64,000 bases of DNA from Parascedosporium putredinis (Eukaryota > Ascomycota > Sordariomycetes > Microascales > Microascaceae): contig CASHTG010000012.1 in NCBI GenBank assembly GCA_949357655.1, forward strand, positions 1-64,000. Reading direction: 5' to 3'. The notes beneath the pieces were generated by a model that was not told the origin of the DNA, did no database searches, and saw only the letters and a program-made list of their open reading frames with translations. This document shows positions 11,181-24,276 of this stretch, piece by piece (position 1 is the first letter of the stretch; every line of letters begins with the position of its first letter). The translations under genes and the position numbers were made by a program.

Positions 11181-12167
11181 CTTGTAATACTGAAGAGTGG
11201 TGTTTTCGGGGAAAATAAAATTAGAGCAACAAAGGCCAAAGTTATGATTGAGTCGGGATGGACGAAAGATACAAATTGGGAAAGCTGATGAAGAACGAAG
11301 GTGCAGATGTGAGTTTTTGGGGGAGGGGAGATTAAGTAGTTTTCGCGTTCTCGCCGTCGCGGTCACGGATCACTGGAGTTTGGAGAAACGCGACTAATCC
11401 CAAAGCGGAAATACCTGCCCGTCACTCCAGCGTTGCATAACAAGCATTTCCCTACTGACTAATCATTTACCACTGCAACGATGCCACAGTTGTGATCAAG
11501 TGTAAAGTCAGGCAAAGAAAGATACATGGAATTATAGTTATTCGGATCGCTTTGATCATAATGGTGCGCAAGTTCTTCGCTATGTCGGTTCCACTTAATT
11601 ATCTTCTTTGAATTTTCACATTCTCTTTTTATTTTATTTATTTTATTTTTTAATTAGAAAAAGAATAACAATTAACCTCCTCCCATCTTAATTTCATTTT
11701 CCACCTCTTTCTTTCAATCAGGGCACTGGCTGATGGGCTTTGAAGCGGCGGTGGTGGAAGGCTAGACATAAAATGCACAGGGTTTGTTTCGGCGCGTGGG
11801 TAACGCGTCAAGGACAGTTTTAGGCCTTCTAGCCCCAGAAATTTCCGCTTTTGGCAATGTTATTTGGTGACGGTTGATGTGGGGCATGAGGTTGGCATAT
11901 TTTGACCCTTGTATTTGGTACTTGGTTGGGTGGCTGAATGCCTATGCTTGGGGACGTAATCTAGTACTCCATCAGCTTGGACTTTTCGTTCGCTGAATCA
12001 GTAGTGCTCCGGTTCACGTACAAAAGGGTTGAGGATCCCCCAAACCTATTCCCCGACATCTCCCTTCAGTCCATCTCTTCAACTATCCATACTGCTGAGT
12101 ATTTTTGCGCATACCCTGCCCGCATTTTAGCATTTCTCACATACCCCTTCATTCCAATTATTTCAAG
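11181..12167. promoter_or_regulatory. Divergent H2A-H2B intergenic promoter
   Basis: 987 bp between the two histone start codons. Divergent H2A/H2B pairs with shared S-phase control are known in fungi. A T/A-rich tract at about 11625-11660 could exclude nucleosomes. A CCAAT word is present near 12153. I see no other gene. Confidence 0.6.
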
Positions 12168-12770
<603 letters not shown>

Positions 12771-13025
12771 ATGGTATGATGGGATTGTGTGTTCTGGTGG
12801 CCAATTGTCTTGTGGCATAGGCAGTGCAACTGCACGTTCCTTTTTCTCCAGAGTCTCTAATGCGTTACGGATGGTTTTGTTATTTTTCGGGGCAATGATA
12901 TTTATTTGCACGGTCAATGGGGTTTGCGGTTGTACAATACAGTTCAGATCAGGGATTCGGTTGAAATGGATTATTTCATATTTCCCCTTTGCATCCCCTC
13001 GTCCGCATCGAGCCTCGACGCGTCT

Positions 13026-14419
13026 TCACCGCAATCCGGCCTTTGTTCGCTTGACGACTTGCATGACTGGATGTAGGATTCCTTTGTTGTCGTGGGCACC
13101 CAACGCCGTGCCAGTGGTCCAGCCCATTTTTTCCAACATGGCACGCCCTTTGTTTTCGGTTCCGAGCTCAGGAAGCTTATCGCCCACCACGTCGCCATCT
13201 TTGTATCTAACATTCGAGACGTTCTTGTCCCATACGTTCGACCTCAATTGCCTGTCGAGACATCCCTGGGCATTTCGAAGGGCAGTTGCGAGGAAATCCG
13301 AGTCCGGGCCGGGTGTGGCTTTGGTTTTGTACACGACTGGACGTCGTGCTTCCCTTGCCGATGGACTTGGTTTTCAAATGCAGTGGTCGAGCCATATCGT
13401 GTATTGCCTTTCGAAATGGCTTCGGCAAGGGCGGAAATGAGGTCCTGATACATTCAATAAGTTCTACGTGGACGATTTTGTAGTTATCTGGCCCTGTTCC
13501 GGGTTCAAGGAGGATATCTTACTGTTGCTCTGATGACGATAAGAAACGCCGTAATTCGTGCATAATATCTGTGATTGTCATATCAACTGGATACTTGGAA
13601 AACAAGCCGGTTTTGCTAGACCTCTTGTGCCTCGCGGGTTTGTTTGTAGGTTGGTATATTCGTGTTTGATGATTCGATGCAAGAATGTCCGTTTCTGATA
13701 TCGTAGATATATCATCAAGGTGAATATTCTGGCTATCGATCCCAATATCTCGAAAGTGAAACCTAGCAACGGTGAGCTGTTCTCCAGTCGCCAATATATT
13801 GGCGAGATAGTCCATATCGCCTTCCGCGTCTCCATCAACTTCCATGCCCATGGGTGTATTTCTGCCGCTGTTGATGTCGTTCTGCATTCCACCCTCCTGC
13901 CACGGAACAGTGCTGGTTTCTAGACCAAGAACTTCATCGGCAATCGACCGTAGACTAAAGGTTTCGTTCTTGCTCAAGTGCGATTTGCCCCGGCCTTTGA
14001 ATAATAAGACGACTTCGTCGCCAGAATCGGAAGAGGGGAGGAGGGCGCTGTGCGCCTAACATGTGGAAATTCATTTATAGAGGGCCCCTCGGAGGCTTCA
14101 GAGAGCAAGTCGTGGGTTCTGTCTGCAGAATTAGGGGTTGGAATGCGTCTATAATATCCTGCTTCCCCCTCGGTTCCGCGTTTGGAGGCCCATGCGTAGG
14201 GGGCAAATGATCATCGATTGATTGTGGGGATAACTGTGGTTCGATCCCGCGATGAGTTGTGCCCTGGCCTCGTTGACATTCGAAGGGGTCGATGGAACCG
14301 ATGGTTGTAAAAGAGACGGGATGATTTCTAAACTTGCTATCGGCTCCTTTCCCAAGACGGGAGCGGTGAGAAGTGCGGTGTGCTTCATCTTTTAGAGTAA
14401 ATACTGTTTGTTGGCTCAT
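13026..14419 (-). CDS. SQS1: SQS1-like R3H/G-patch splicing factor
   Basis: Family members bind and stimulate the DEAH helicase Prp43 in splicing and ribosome biogenesis. The C terminus has the G-patch with ENKGRAMLEKMGWTTGTALG and DNKGILHPVMQVVKRTKAGL. Upstream are the SMAD/FtsJ-like R3H segment (KAIHDMARPLHLKTKSIGKG), an SQS1-typical TITDIMHELRRFL stretch, and at the N terminus TLKDEAHRT...LRNHPVSF-like sequence. One intron (13445-13522) is supported. Three apparent indels break the frame: runs near 14167 (G) and 14037 (C), and a 1-base gain or 2-base loss near 13343. Corrected length from the ATG at 14419 is a multiple of three (about 438 aa). A short upstream basic exon (about 14460-14520, RRRG-rich) may be the true N terminus. 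Divergent from ATG4. Confidence 0.8.
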
Positions 14420-15009
14420 TGTGGGGAAGAGATTGAAACTTTGGATATTTAGCAGCTATGGTGGATAAGCATGCCCTCGACGACGATGCTTTTGCGGCTT
14501 CTTCGAGGAATTAGGGGCGGAATACCGAGGCACTGGAGGCACAGTTAACGACTGCTGGAGCAGGGGTACTCTTGATCGTCTTGGAAAATCTCTTATTCGC
14601 TTCTTCTTTAATATTCTGCTTCCAAAAGGGGCTGTGTATGGGTCTGGTTTATCTGCGCTCTGTAAGTGGAACTTGGAAAAGTTCTTTACACTTATTATCA
14701 TCTTCTCAAAAAGGGACGGCCCTCCAGCTATTTTCAGTCGTCTGTTGCCTCCGTCGCTCAGCGTTGTGATTCGTTAGATACAATCTTGATGGTTGGGGGA
14801 ATGTGTTGACCAGCTGCCCGGGACCTGTTGAAGCCTGCCAAGATACCCCACACTCTGCTAAGCGCCCCCACCAAGTGCGTCACTTGGTCGCTTTTACAGT
14901 CACGTTCCAACCCAGCTGAGCCGTTGTTCACCTCTCCTTCACAGCGACCTATCACTCATAAGAACTCGTCAGAAGCAAAGAAACAGACCAGGTCAAAATA
15001 ATAATAGAG
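14420..15009. promoter_or_regulatory. Divergent promoter region, SQS1-like/ATG4
   Basis: 590 bp between divergent genes, part of which (about 14460-14520) may encode a short first exon of SQS1. No recognisable regulatory motif. Confidence 0.4.
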
Positions 15010-16531
15010 ATGGCCACGGTTGACTTTTCTCGCTATCGCCGGATCGTTCAAAAGCTTTGGGATCCGGAGCCGACGAATGACGCGAAGATGGATCAACCTG
15101 CCTGGTGCCTTGGATCCTCCTACACTCTGGCAACCGATGCCCTCAGCCACGAAATAGATGTGACACCCTCGGTTTCTTCATCTAAAGCATTTCAAATCGA
15201 TAGCCGCCCTTCCATCGGCTCAAACCCGTCGCCAGAACAACCTCCAGAAGATCCTGCCGGGTCCCAGTCTTTAGCAAGGCATACAAAATATGCTGGAGGA
15301 GATGGTAGGTGGCCGTCGCTGTTTCTAGACGATGTTGAAGCAAGACTCTGGATGACCTACCGGTCTGACTTTGAACCGATACGGCGATCACCTCTTGCTG
15401 CGGCGGCATCATCACTTTCATTACCAGTAAGGGTAAAAGCTCAATTCATGGATCAAAATGGGTTTTCTTCCGACAGTGGATGGGGCTGCATGATTCGGTC
15501 TGGGCAAAGTCTTCTTGCCAATACCATATCTATACAGCGGCTAGGTAGAAGTACGTCGAAGCTAGAAGTAATCTGACTGGTAGTGCTAATCAGCGAGTAG
15601 ATTGGCGCCGAAGTGGAGATGTCACTCACGAGAAGTCCATCATTGCGCTGTTTGCAGACGACGAGAGAGCACCTTACTCGATTCACAATTTCGTCAAACA
15701 CGGGGCTGCCTTCTGTGGGAAATACCCTGGAGAATGGTTTGGTCCCTCGGCCACAGCTAGGTGTATCAAGTAAGTATTCGGAGCAAAGGTGCAACAGCTG
15801 CATTCGATAGAAAGACATTGTTAAAACGATTATAGGGCGTTGGTGAATAGCAATGATGCCGAGCTGCGCGTATATTCCACTGGGGATGGACCAGATGTCT
15901 ACGAGGATGAGTTCTTGAGCACAGCGAAAGGCTCGGACGGGATATTCAGACCTACTTTAATTTTAGTCGGCACCCGACTAGGTATCACTAAAATTACACC
16001 CGTGTATTGGGATGCCCTCATTGCCTCCCTTCAGCTCCCTCAATCCGTGGGCATAGCCGGGTAAGTTTCCCCATGAATACGTCTACCCCTGGAGACCTTC
16101 ACTAATGACAGATAAGCGGGAGGCCCTCTTCATCGCACTATTTCATTGGGGCCCAAGGCCCTAACCTTTTCTACCTCGATCCACACCATACCCGGCCCGC
16201 CCTACGTTACTATCAGGATCCACAGCATTACTCGACCGAGGAAGTTGACTCTTGCCATACCCGGCGACTACGAAAGTTACACGTCAAGGAGATGGACCCT
16301 AGCATGCTAATTGGCTTCATTATCCAGGACGAGGAGGACTGGGTAGAGTGGAGAAAATCAATCAAACATGTCCAAGGGAAGGCAGTCATTCACGTTTCGG
16401 ATGTGCATCCGTTATCGGGCCGCGACCCCGATCAAAGACGATCAGTAGACAGTGTTCTCTCATTAAGTGAGAATGAGTTTGAGGTCCCTGGGAATACCGC
16501 CGATGGTATCGAGGTGCTGAATCAACTATGA
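15010..16531 (+). CDS. ATG4: Autophagy cysteine protease Atg4
   Basis: Cytosolic C54-family protease that trims pro-Atg8 and later releases Atg8 from phosphatidylethanolamine. Exons 15010-15544, 15601-15769, 15836-16060, 16117-16531; 1344 nt (447 aa), one of the few genes here with no frame problem. The catalytic Cys is C160 in SDSGWGCMIRSGQSLLAN; the Asp-His pair is D331 and H333 in YLDPHHTRPAL. Other family marks are LWMTYRSDFEPI before the Cys and PSSSHYFIGAQG just before the Asp-His loop. The C terminus (ENEFEVPG) is typical. The ATG starts MATVDFSRYRRIVQKLWDPEP, as in other filamentous fungi. Confidence 0.97.
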
Positions 16532-16668
16532 CTACTAGGCTGTCCGCCCATTGTTTGCGAGTGTAGCAAGCACAAGTTATTTGACGATACCAACAAGGAG
16601 AACCGGCTACAAGAGATACCCTGGACATATCCAATGCTACAGCTTCATGCTTTTTGATATGTACAGAA

Positions 16669-18339
16669 TCAGGAAAGAGGCGCTGCGTGGTTTTCCACCC
16701 GGAGATGCATGAATAGTTGGGTGCGCGAGGGAAATGTCTCGTTGCAAACGTTGCAAGTGAGATGCTACGGACGTTATACAGGATTAGACACGGCTGAGAA
16801 GTGAAAGGACAAATATCACGGTTGCAGGGAAGATACGAATACTAACCGAAGTTGCCTGAGCTCTCGTCCCCTCTTGGCGAGCTTTTCTGTCCCTCTTGGC
16901 CTTTGCCTTTCCGATTTTGATACATGGTGTTTCAGCCTCATTTTTGTCCATACAACTGGTTAGAACGACTGGGCTTTGTACACTCGACCTGTCCGCATCA
17001 CGCTTGCTCCAAGGTGCTGTGGGACTAGACATCTCGTGCCGTGGGTTAGCTTGAGCCTCCTTGTTGAACATTTTATCGCTATTCGAACCCGCTCCTGTCT
17101 GGCTCGGCTGGTAATCGTTAAAAGCTTGAATGCTAGGAATACCATCTCTTAGTGGTTCGGCTGCCACTAGGGCCTGTGGTGCAACAGTTTTAGTCTGTTG
17201 CCCGGCCTGCTCGAAGTCAAGATCCAAGTCCTGTTGTCTCATAGCGCGGCGTATCTCTTGTACTGCCTTCAGGTGTTTCTTGCTTTTCTCGTGGGATTGA
17301 TACTGATTCTCGCTTTTAAAGACCTTATTGCACACCATACATTCAATCTGCTCGGTCTCTGACGCCGTACTCTCATCAGTGGAGAGAAATGCAGTGTGCT
17401 GGCTTTGAGAAGTATCGTCTGAGTGGACCCATTCGGGAACAACAAAACCCTGTAATCTCTCTTGATTCGCAGCCCGCGAGCGTGCAGCCTGGGCCGCAAC
17501 TGTGTTCCGCAGAGCTGCTTGCCGATCAGAGCTGGAAACCATATTATTGACATACCGAGGGTCGCGCTTTCTGCAAAATTGAACGAGAAATCGGACAGCT
17601 TCAGTAAACTCCCTTGCTGCATCTTCCCGTGACTTTTTATTCTCCTTTTCCATTAAACGACGGACTCTCCTGTCAGGAGCATCGGATAATCTGTGCTTAT
17701 CTTTCCAGATAAATGATTTTTAGTTGAAAAAGATCCCCAAGTATTATAAAAGGAGCGAACAATGGGTTCATAGGGATCATCGGATCTACCGAATGTAGGG
17801 AAGGCTGGAGGAGGGCCCCCTGGTAATCCCCTGCTGCGACCTCTTCGAGGGCGAGGCGGTCGAACATCTCCCTTAGCCCGCCAAAAAAACCCCCAGGAGC
17901 GTCGGAAAATTGCGTAGCCGCATTAAACCGTCCAACGAAAGATATAACCTCTTCAGCAGTGGTGACCCGGATGTTGCGATATTCGGTTGGCCGAGAGTTT
18001 GGAGTTTCGCTGCCATACAAAACCGACTCTTTGTGAGAGTCATACCAAATTCGTTCCTCAGGATCCGAAAGTATCTCATAAGCAGTTTGCAGCTCAGCGA
18101 ATCTGCGGTTTGCTCCATCAGGATCGTCTCTATTCTTATCTGGGTGAAGTTCAAGGGCCTTTTTCCTATATGCTTTCCGTATACTTTTGCGCCGTTAGCC
18201 TCGCAAGGTCACGTTACTGTCAGAAGCCAACTCACTCTTCATTTGAAGCAGATTGAAGAACACCTAACACTTCGTAATAACATGACTGATGTGGTCTAGG
18301 GACTGCCGCGCTACTTTCTGAAGACTGTTGACCGCCCAT
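16669..18339 (-). CDS. JJJ1: JJJ1-type J-domain zinc-finger protein
   Basis: Cytosolic Hsp40 that with Hsp70 helps recycle pre-60S shuttling factors such as Arx1 (yeast Jjj1; human DNAJC21). Exons 18339-18236, 18183-16847, 16764-16669. J-domain at residues 16-85 with HPD at 48-50; then DRRVRRLMEKENKKSREDA and a FVQFCRKRDPRY-like segment, a first C2H2 finger (CMVCNKVFKSENQYQSHEKS) and a last-exon C2H2 finger (CNVCNETFPSRTQLFMHL). One base is missing in a G5 run (C5 at 17816-17820 on the plus strand) and one in an A run at 17702-17704; corrected CDS 1539 nt (512 aa). A 246-bp gap separates its start from the divergent SPX-RING gene. Confidence 0.9.
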
Positions 18340-18585
18340 CGCGTAGTTTATATTAGACTATTTGCAATCAGTATGCTTCAGCCTTTGGCATATGATGCCG
18401 ATATCCATCCATTTACGCTTCTCAGGGCGTCACTGTGTTACGTAATGTACTACTATGTCCAAGTTTGGGGGAAAGACCCACTGATCTTTCAGCATCGCAG
18501 GTGGAGAGTTTGTGCTTGACAATATTACGCAGTGCCAGCTTCTCTTGCCGAGTTTCACCTCACTCTCTTGGGGTCTCTATAAATA

Positions 18586-20186
18586 ATGAAATTTGCTCAT
18601 ACCTTTGCCGAGGAGCTGAAGGATCAAGGTTTGATCTGGAACATCATGTTGCCTAAGTGCGCCTTTAAGGCTAACAGAGAGATTCAGATTTCCCTCCACA
18701 ATGGGTAGAATTAGCGATCCCTTATAGGCAACTAAAAAGTGCCTCAAAATGGTACAACAAGAACTCGCAGATTTGGGTCTCGGTCCGGAGACCCTATCTG
18801 ATCTTCTAGAGCCAACGTCGCCAGTCTTCTTAAAGTACAATCTTGAGGGTAGCCACACCCGGGAAAGCATGAGAATGACAAGGACGTGAAGAAAACGCTG
18901 ACCGCTTAAAAGCTGCCACCCCACATACCTTGCGACCGCAGCTTACCGCAGCGATTCATATGGGGGACAAGATACAAAAAGTCGATATCGCATCTCTCGG
19001 CCCAGCGACGCGAACCTTAATTGATGTTTTATCAAGAAGGAACCATTCCCGCGGTGATTCTGAAGTCCAACCTCCTCTGATAGTGCCTGTAGGACACAGC
19101 AACAATGCGACGCCTAGCACCATCGAATCCTATTCTATAAATTATAACCAGTTTGAGGTACCACTTACTCATGACGACGAATTTTTCAACATTCTTTTGA
19201 GCAAAGTAATCAAGTTGGATGGACTCCAAGCTACCCAAGAGCGCAGAATGAGCTCCGAGATTGTTGCTTTGCGGCATGATATTGCGCGTCTTTCCAGGCC
19301 AACCCACATTGCCAGAACTGACCTCGAGAAATGGCGCATGGTTTTCGGCTTATATCTTGATGCCCAGGTCTTTTTCTCTACACTAGAAAGTGATCATGGG
19401 TTCAGACACTTGGGAGCTGCGGCGCAACAGCTTGCTTGGTTTAGAGAAGAGTTGGAAAAGCTCGGTGTTGTCGGTCGTTTTCGTCTACCAGAGAGTAGGC
19501 TCGCTCTGGACAAGTTCCTGCGTCTAAATCTAGATTTGCTCCGCAATCTTAGATTTCAGGAGATCAACAGAATCGCAGTCGCAAAAATATTGAAGAGTAG
19601 GTCCTACTAATACCCTGCAACTTCCCGACCCCCATAAGCAACGTTGAGATGGGTTAGTAACCACTAGAGAAGAATTCGACAAGAGAACCTCCCTTGCTGT
19701 GACTAAATTGTTCCCATATACTGCGGGGTCTGGTAAGCTATTAACGGGCTCTTTAGCGCGAGACATGTGTGCGCAAATATCGACCGAGTTAGTCGCCGTC
19801 GTTCCCCAGCTTTCAGACTATCTCTGTCCAATCTGTTTCTCGATTGCGTTTCGCCCCATTCGTCTTTCATGTCATCATGTCTTTTGTATCCGTTGTGTCG
19901 TCAAACTTCAGCGTCGGCGTGAAAAGCATTGCCCCCTTTGCCGTTCGAATACGATTATGACGGCAACCCCAGGTAAATTCGACCTTCCCCAAACACTGAT
20001 ATGAGGCCTCAAGATCTCTCACGACGGGGCTGACCTAGAAAAGCCAATCTCGACGTACAACTGGAAAAGTTTCTACGGAGATATTTCCCGAAGGAAACTC
20101 GGGAGAAACAGAAGGCCAATGATCTCGAGCGCGGCATCGAGATGTATGGCCCCAGCTATCGCAATGATGAATGTACTATTATGTGA
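18586..20186 (+). CDS. SPX-domain RING E3 ubiquitin ligase
   Basis: Exons 18586-18628, 18688-18848, 18913-19596, 19670-19972 and 20044-20186. An N-terminal SPX domain (MKFAHTFAEELKD, PPQWVELAIPYRQL, LKYNLE, then LTAAIHMGDKIQ and the LFPYT motif) precedes a C3HC4 RING from C349 (CPIC ... CHHVFCIRC ... CPLC) and a charged tail. SPX domains sense inositol pyrophosphates, so the enzyme may couple phosphate status to ubiquitylation; plant NLA has the same layout. One A is missing in the run at 18734-18738, restoring KKCLK; corrected CDS 1335 nt (444 aa). The first donor is GTTTGA, unusual but phase-correct. Target unknown. Confidence 0.88.
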
Positions 20187-20277
20187 GAACCGGGGACGCA
20201 TTTCCTGCGTATTGAACTAGTCTTAGAGGAGAGCGACCATCATGTGTCTGTGTTTATATATAATTTATTTGGACTAG

Positions 20278-22281
20278 CTACTCCTCATACAGGATCGACG
20301 ACGAAACAGCGCTTGCTGCATGAAGCGCCTCTTCGAACACTTTGAGCAAAGCTTCAGTCTCTTCGAGACCTACACTCACGCGGATAAGCGTGGTCTCAGC
20401 ACCGAATTTAGCAGCCCATTCCAACTCCTGATAATGGGCAATCAGAACATATGGGCAAGTAAGTGTAAAGTTCGTGCCCAGACTGGGCCCTTTAGCGGTC
20501 TCCAACGCATCAAAAACGAGATGGCTTGACGATCGGAATGAAACGTAACGGAAAGAAGACCCCCATACCCGCCCGTTGGGAGCTTGCAAAGATCGTAATT
20601 GGGCCGCGACTCGTTGAACTTCGGATAGTAAACCCTCTTTACGGACGGATGAGCCCTTAGAATCTCACAGATAGCCTCCGAGTTCGAATTGATTCGGCCA
20701 ACCCTCGATAAGAAGTCGCGACTATTCCGCTCCAGAAACACAACGTCCTCCGGCCAGTATGTGTCCTCAAACCCAGATTCCATGGCAGCCTTCAGGGTCG
20801 TGTAATGAATACTAGTGGGATTCAATATGGCACAACCTCCCATGACATTACAGTCCCCGGAGAATATCTTTGTTAGGCTACTGACGACAATGTCAGCAAA
20901 CTGGAGGACGTTGATGTTAGCGAAGGTTCCGATAGTCTCGTCAATAACAACGAAAAAGTCAAACTCGTTTGCCAGTTGCCGAATACGCTGGAGATCTGGG
21001 CACGCAAGGAGAGGGTTGCCTGGGAATTCGCAAAATAAGGCTAGGTAGCGTTCTCCACTTCGCAGTTGTCGTTCTAAGTCGTCAAGATCGAGTGTTGAGG
21101 CATGGCCATAGAAAATACAACCTGGTCCAAACTTCTCGAGTACTTTGCGGGTGTCGACATAAGAGAACCCAAAATTTATGCTTTTAAGTAAGTTCCGTAA
21201 CGAGAGCAGAACCCGGTGGACATTAAAGATCGCATTCATTCCACAAGGGAATAGGTAAACGTCTCTTTCCTCCAAGCATGTGATGCCTCTGGAATTCGTC
21301 ACCATTGATGGAAGGTCTGATGCCACACCGTCTAAATCAGCAGCAACCGCGCCCGCTATTCGTCTCCTGATGGCAGATTTAGCCCGTTCGACGAGAGCTA
21401 GGTCTAGATTTCTCCCAAATCTCTCTTCAAGAAACCTTGACCACTCTTGGGGATCATCCTCAAGAGTCTGGCAGGAGTTGGCTGTCGTCACGTGATTACT
21501 TGTTGATGGTCCACTAACAGAGAGTGGGCGATGATATCTTCTGGGGGCTCGATAAGACTTGGCGTGAGAAGGCAGTGACGCGGTTTGTGGTTCCGACGCC
21601 ACTATGAGCAAATCTTGTTTGTACAGCTCAAAACAAAATTCTGCCTGTCGACTGGAGATGCCGTCTCCTGTATGCTGCCAGTACTCTTTTGCGATGGGGT
21701 ATAAGTCTGATGCACATATGACTGCGGATATTTGAGGGGACAGGGATGCTAATGACGTAGAATAGACCCGTTCCGCTGCAAGACTCAAATCAAGTACCAG
21801 AACTTCGCCCATACGACCGGCTGGGCATCGTGCTTGTAGAAATTCTCGACACCTTCTCGCTATCGTGGGCGTTGGGAACAACATCGCTGTTTGCCCAAGG
21901 CGGCCATGCTGGCGAACGATATCATTCGCAAATGCCAGGATGGTCTTATGAATGAAAAACCTGATCGCTATTAAGCCTCCTTCTCATAGTAGTTATCCAA
22001 CCTTGACGTGGGTATGTACTGGATTGCTAAATACCTTGGGTAGCCAGATGCCATCTTCGATATTACTGAGGTCTCGCCCTCTTCATATCCAACATTTGCC
22101 TTCCAGGTGGGGAGTGACACACTCACGGCCTATAAAGTTGTCACTGCTATTAGTGTTAAGGACTCATTTCGACGGGCCAGAAACCATGGAGATCATGCTC
22201 TAGAGTGGAAATAGACGGAAGATGTGAAGTTACATGTGCAGTATCCGCGGGGATTGACTCCCCAAGTTCGAAAGACGGCAT
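20278..22281 (-). CDS. STR2: Cystathionine gamma-synthase, PLP-dependent
   Basis: Fungal cystathionine gamma-synthase of the Cys/Met-metabolism PLP family, making cystathionine from an O-acylhomoserine and cysteine. Exons 22281-22234, 22129-22035, 21960-20278. It begins MPSFELGESIPADTAH, then AVSVSLPTWKANVGYEEGE and GYPRFFIHKTI, all typical of the large fungal form. Catalytic part: FPCGMNAIFNVHR, the YGH tyrosine region, LFCEFPGNPL, the Asp of VVIDETIGTFAN, and SSLTKIFSGDCNVMGG with the PLP lysine. It ends FGAETTLIRVSVGLEETEAL. One T is missing (A5 run at 20512-20516); corrected CDS 1827 nt (608 aa). The gene converges tail-to-tail with the SPX-RING gene, 91 bp apart. Confidence 0.92.
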
Positions 22282-22775
22282 GGTGATTGGAGTTGGAGTG
22301 TTCCGGATTTCTTTGCTAGATTTGGCGATTAACCAGGTGCAATAGGGCCGTCCGCCCAGGAAGTATTCGGGGATTTTAGTATCGGTTATAATGTGGAGGG
22401 GAACAAACCAGTTCTAGCTTAACTGTTTGATATGTGAATTAAGGGGAGAGAAAGGGAGATAGGTAGGCGTCCTCGAGAACAAGACTTATTTATCAAGTGG
22501 ACAGGATGATGCCTGAAAGAGCAATTGTGGATGCTTTTTTAATCATTGATTTGGTAGTTTTACCCCTCATGGTGGGGTAAAGCTGAGTTTTTTTGGGCCC
22601 TTTTTCTCCCCAGCTAAATGTTTGGCTGCTACTTGTACCAACAGCTCACCATGCCGTCCGACAATCGGCGACCCGGCTGGTTAAACCCCTTTGTCTAGTG
22701 ATGCTTTCGTTAACACGGCGCAGGTTGGGGGATACCCGAATAAGTTGAGGAACGCCTGCCCTTTCTTGAGAGATA
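22282..22775. other. Intergenic, no gene seen
   Basis: 494 bp between the start of STR2 and the end of the putative membrane-protein gene. It would hold the STR2 promoter. No motif I can name. Confidence 0.5.
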
Positions 22776-24276
22776 TCAGTGTAAATTGTTGTTTGCTTCA
22801 ATAATGGATGTATCAGATAATACAACGCTTGCATTGGCTTCGGTTTCCACCATGTTCTCTGGAAGTGACAGGACAATGATTTTTAGAGGTCGACTTGTCT
22901 CACGGATGCTAACAAATGGGAGATGCAATCCTGGACGAGGTTCCAAAATCACATTCTGCAGGGTGGGGAATCGTGTCTCTACAATAGGGCGTGAGAATGA
23001 AGGGTCATGGCCGCGGGTCACGATGATATTAAGTTGTTGGCTACCGATAGCTTACACAGCTGATACTATCACTCGGTGCAATGCTTTCAGCATCATCGAT
23101 AATCGATGACCGGTTGCTTCCGACGACACTGTTCGGCAAGGCGACCTGGCGCGCGGATATCACACTAGGTGTGCGACTAATGCGCGAAGGGGCCGAGGTG
23201 AACTTCCCAGTCGGTGGGGGTTTCGGTGTAGCCGTGAATACCGTCGTGCCAGGTCTAGATGGAGGTGGAGGTCGCCCGGGAGGCACAACTGTACTGAATG
23301 ATCGCTGGCTACGAACCGAGACCACACTGGCCGTGGCTCCATCTCTCCGCCCAGCTGGTGCTGTTGACCTGGTAAAGGTTTGGGGCTGGCTCCCAGGGTG
23401 GCTCGTGACATAGGTGCCTATCCGGCTTCCAGCAGAGCCTCTTATCTGACCCCCGACTTCACTTCCTCCATGACTACCAGGGTTACCTACAACAAATCTG
23501 CAATCCTGACTCAATGCTCTACTGCCAGAATGACTCAATGCCCTACCCCCAGCCTGACTTCTATATTCGGAAGCTTCAAGGAGAATGGGGGCTCTAGTCG
23601 CCGAAGTTATGCTTCGTGGGGTACCGGGATGAATAGAGGGGGCCCATAAGTTCCTGAAGACTGATTTCCCGTGGCGCATACCGGTCTGGCACATCATGTA
23701 CCAGCTTTTGGTGGTAGCTTGCCACCGAGTTGCTGGCAGCGAGAATGGTGAACTTCTCTGGATGTTGACCGCGGTCGACTAGTCTGTCAAACCCGCTGAA
23801 TGTGCTCACATCCCCTGGTGGCACTTCCCGCGCTATAGGCAGATAGGGGTTGGCCGACTCCGGATGTCTTTCACCTACCGCCTCACGTTGTTCGGTTTTG
23901 AGTGCCTTGTAGGTTAATGCGGCGCCCACTCCCATACCAACAACAACCCCAACTCCTAGTAGCCCGGCAACCGTGCCTGTATTCGAAATTGAACTTGTCG
24001 ATGGCTCGAACGTTGTCGTTGTTGTAGTTGTCGTGACAGTGCGGCGAAGGACAGGCTGGTGGGCCCCGTCTTCGGGACCGCGATATTCAGGCGCAGGCAT
24101 GTATGAGGATCCGTGTTCGCCCTTCCTCGATGGGAGGGTGGGGAGACCTCTTTGCCAGATGTGTAATGGGACTGGCCGTCATCCAAGTCCCCTGGGATCT
24201 GAGACGGATTAAAAATAGGGACCCCATGGTTTATAGAAGGCTGTGTATAGTTGATAAAGGGGCGGCCTCGGTTCAT
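22776..24276 (-). CDS. Putative single-pass membrane protein, Ser/Arg/Pro-rich, unknown function
   Basis: Three neighbouring minus-strand frames read as one protein of roughly 500 aa once small indels are allowed. It starts MNRGRPFINYTQPSINHG, then EYRGPEDGAHQPVLRRTV, a run of eight Thr, and a hydrophobic Gly/Val/Ala helix (VAGLLGVGVVVGMGVGAAL) that looks like one membrane span. A polar middle follows, then a Ser/Arg/Pro-rich segment ending SDSIS, and a C terminus with IVTRGHDPSFSRP and HLPFVSIRETSRPLK. Indels lie near 24121 (missing G), 23645 (G/C run) and 23050. I do not recognise the family; it looks fungus-specific. Whether the last about 90 residues belong to the same protein is uncertain. 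Confidence 0.5.

Noticed and set aside
14225..14250. GGTTCGATCCC word suggesting a tRNA
   Set aside because: It lies inside the SQS1 coding exon, with no cloverleaf partners.
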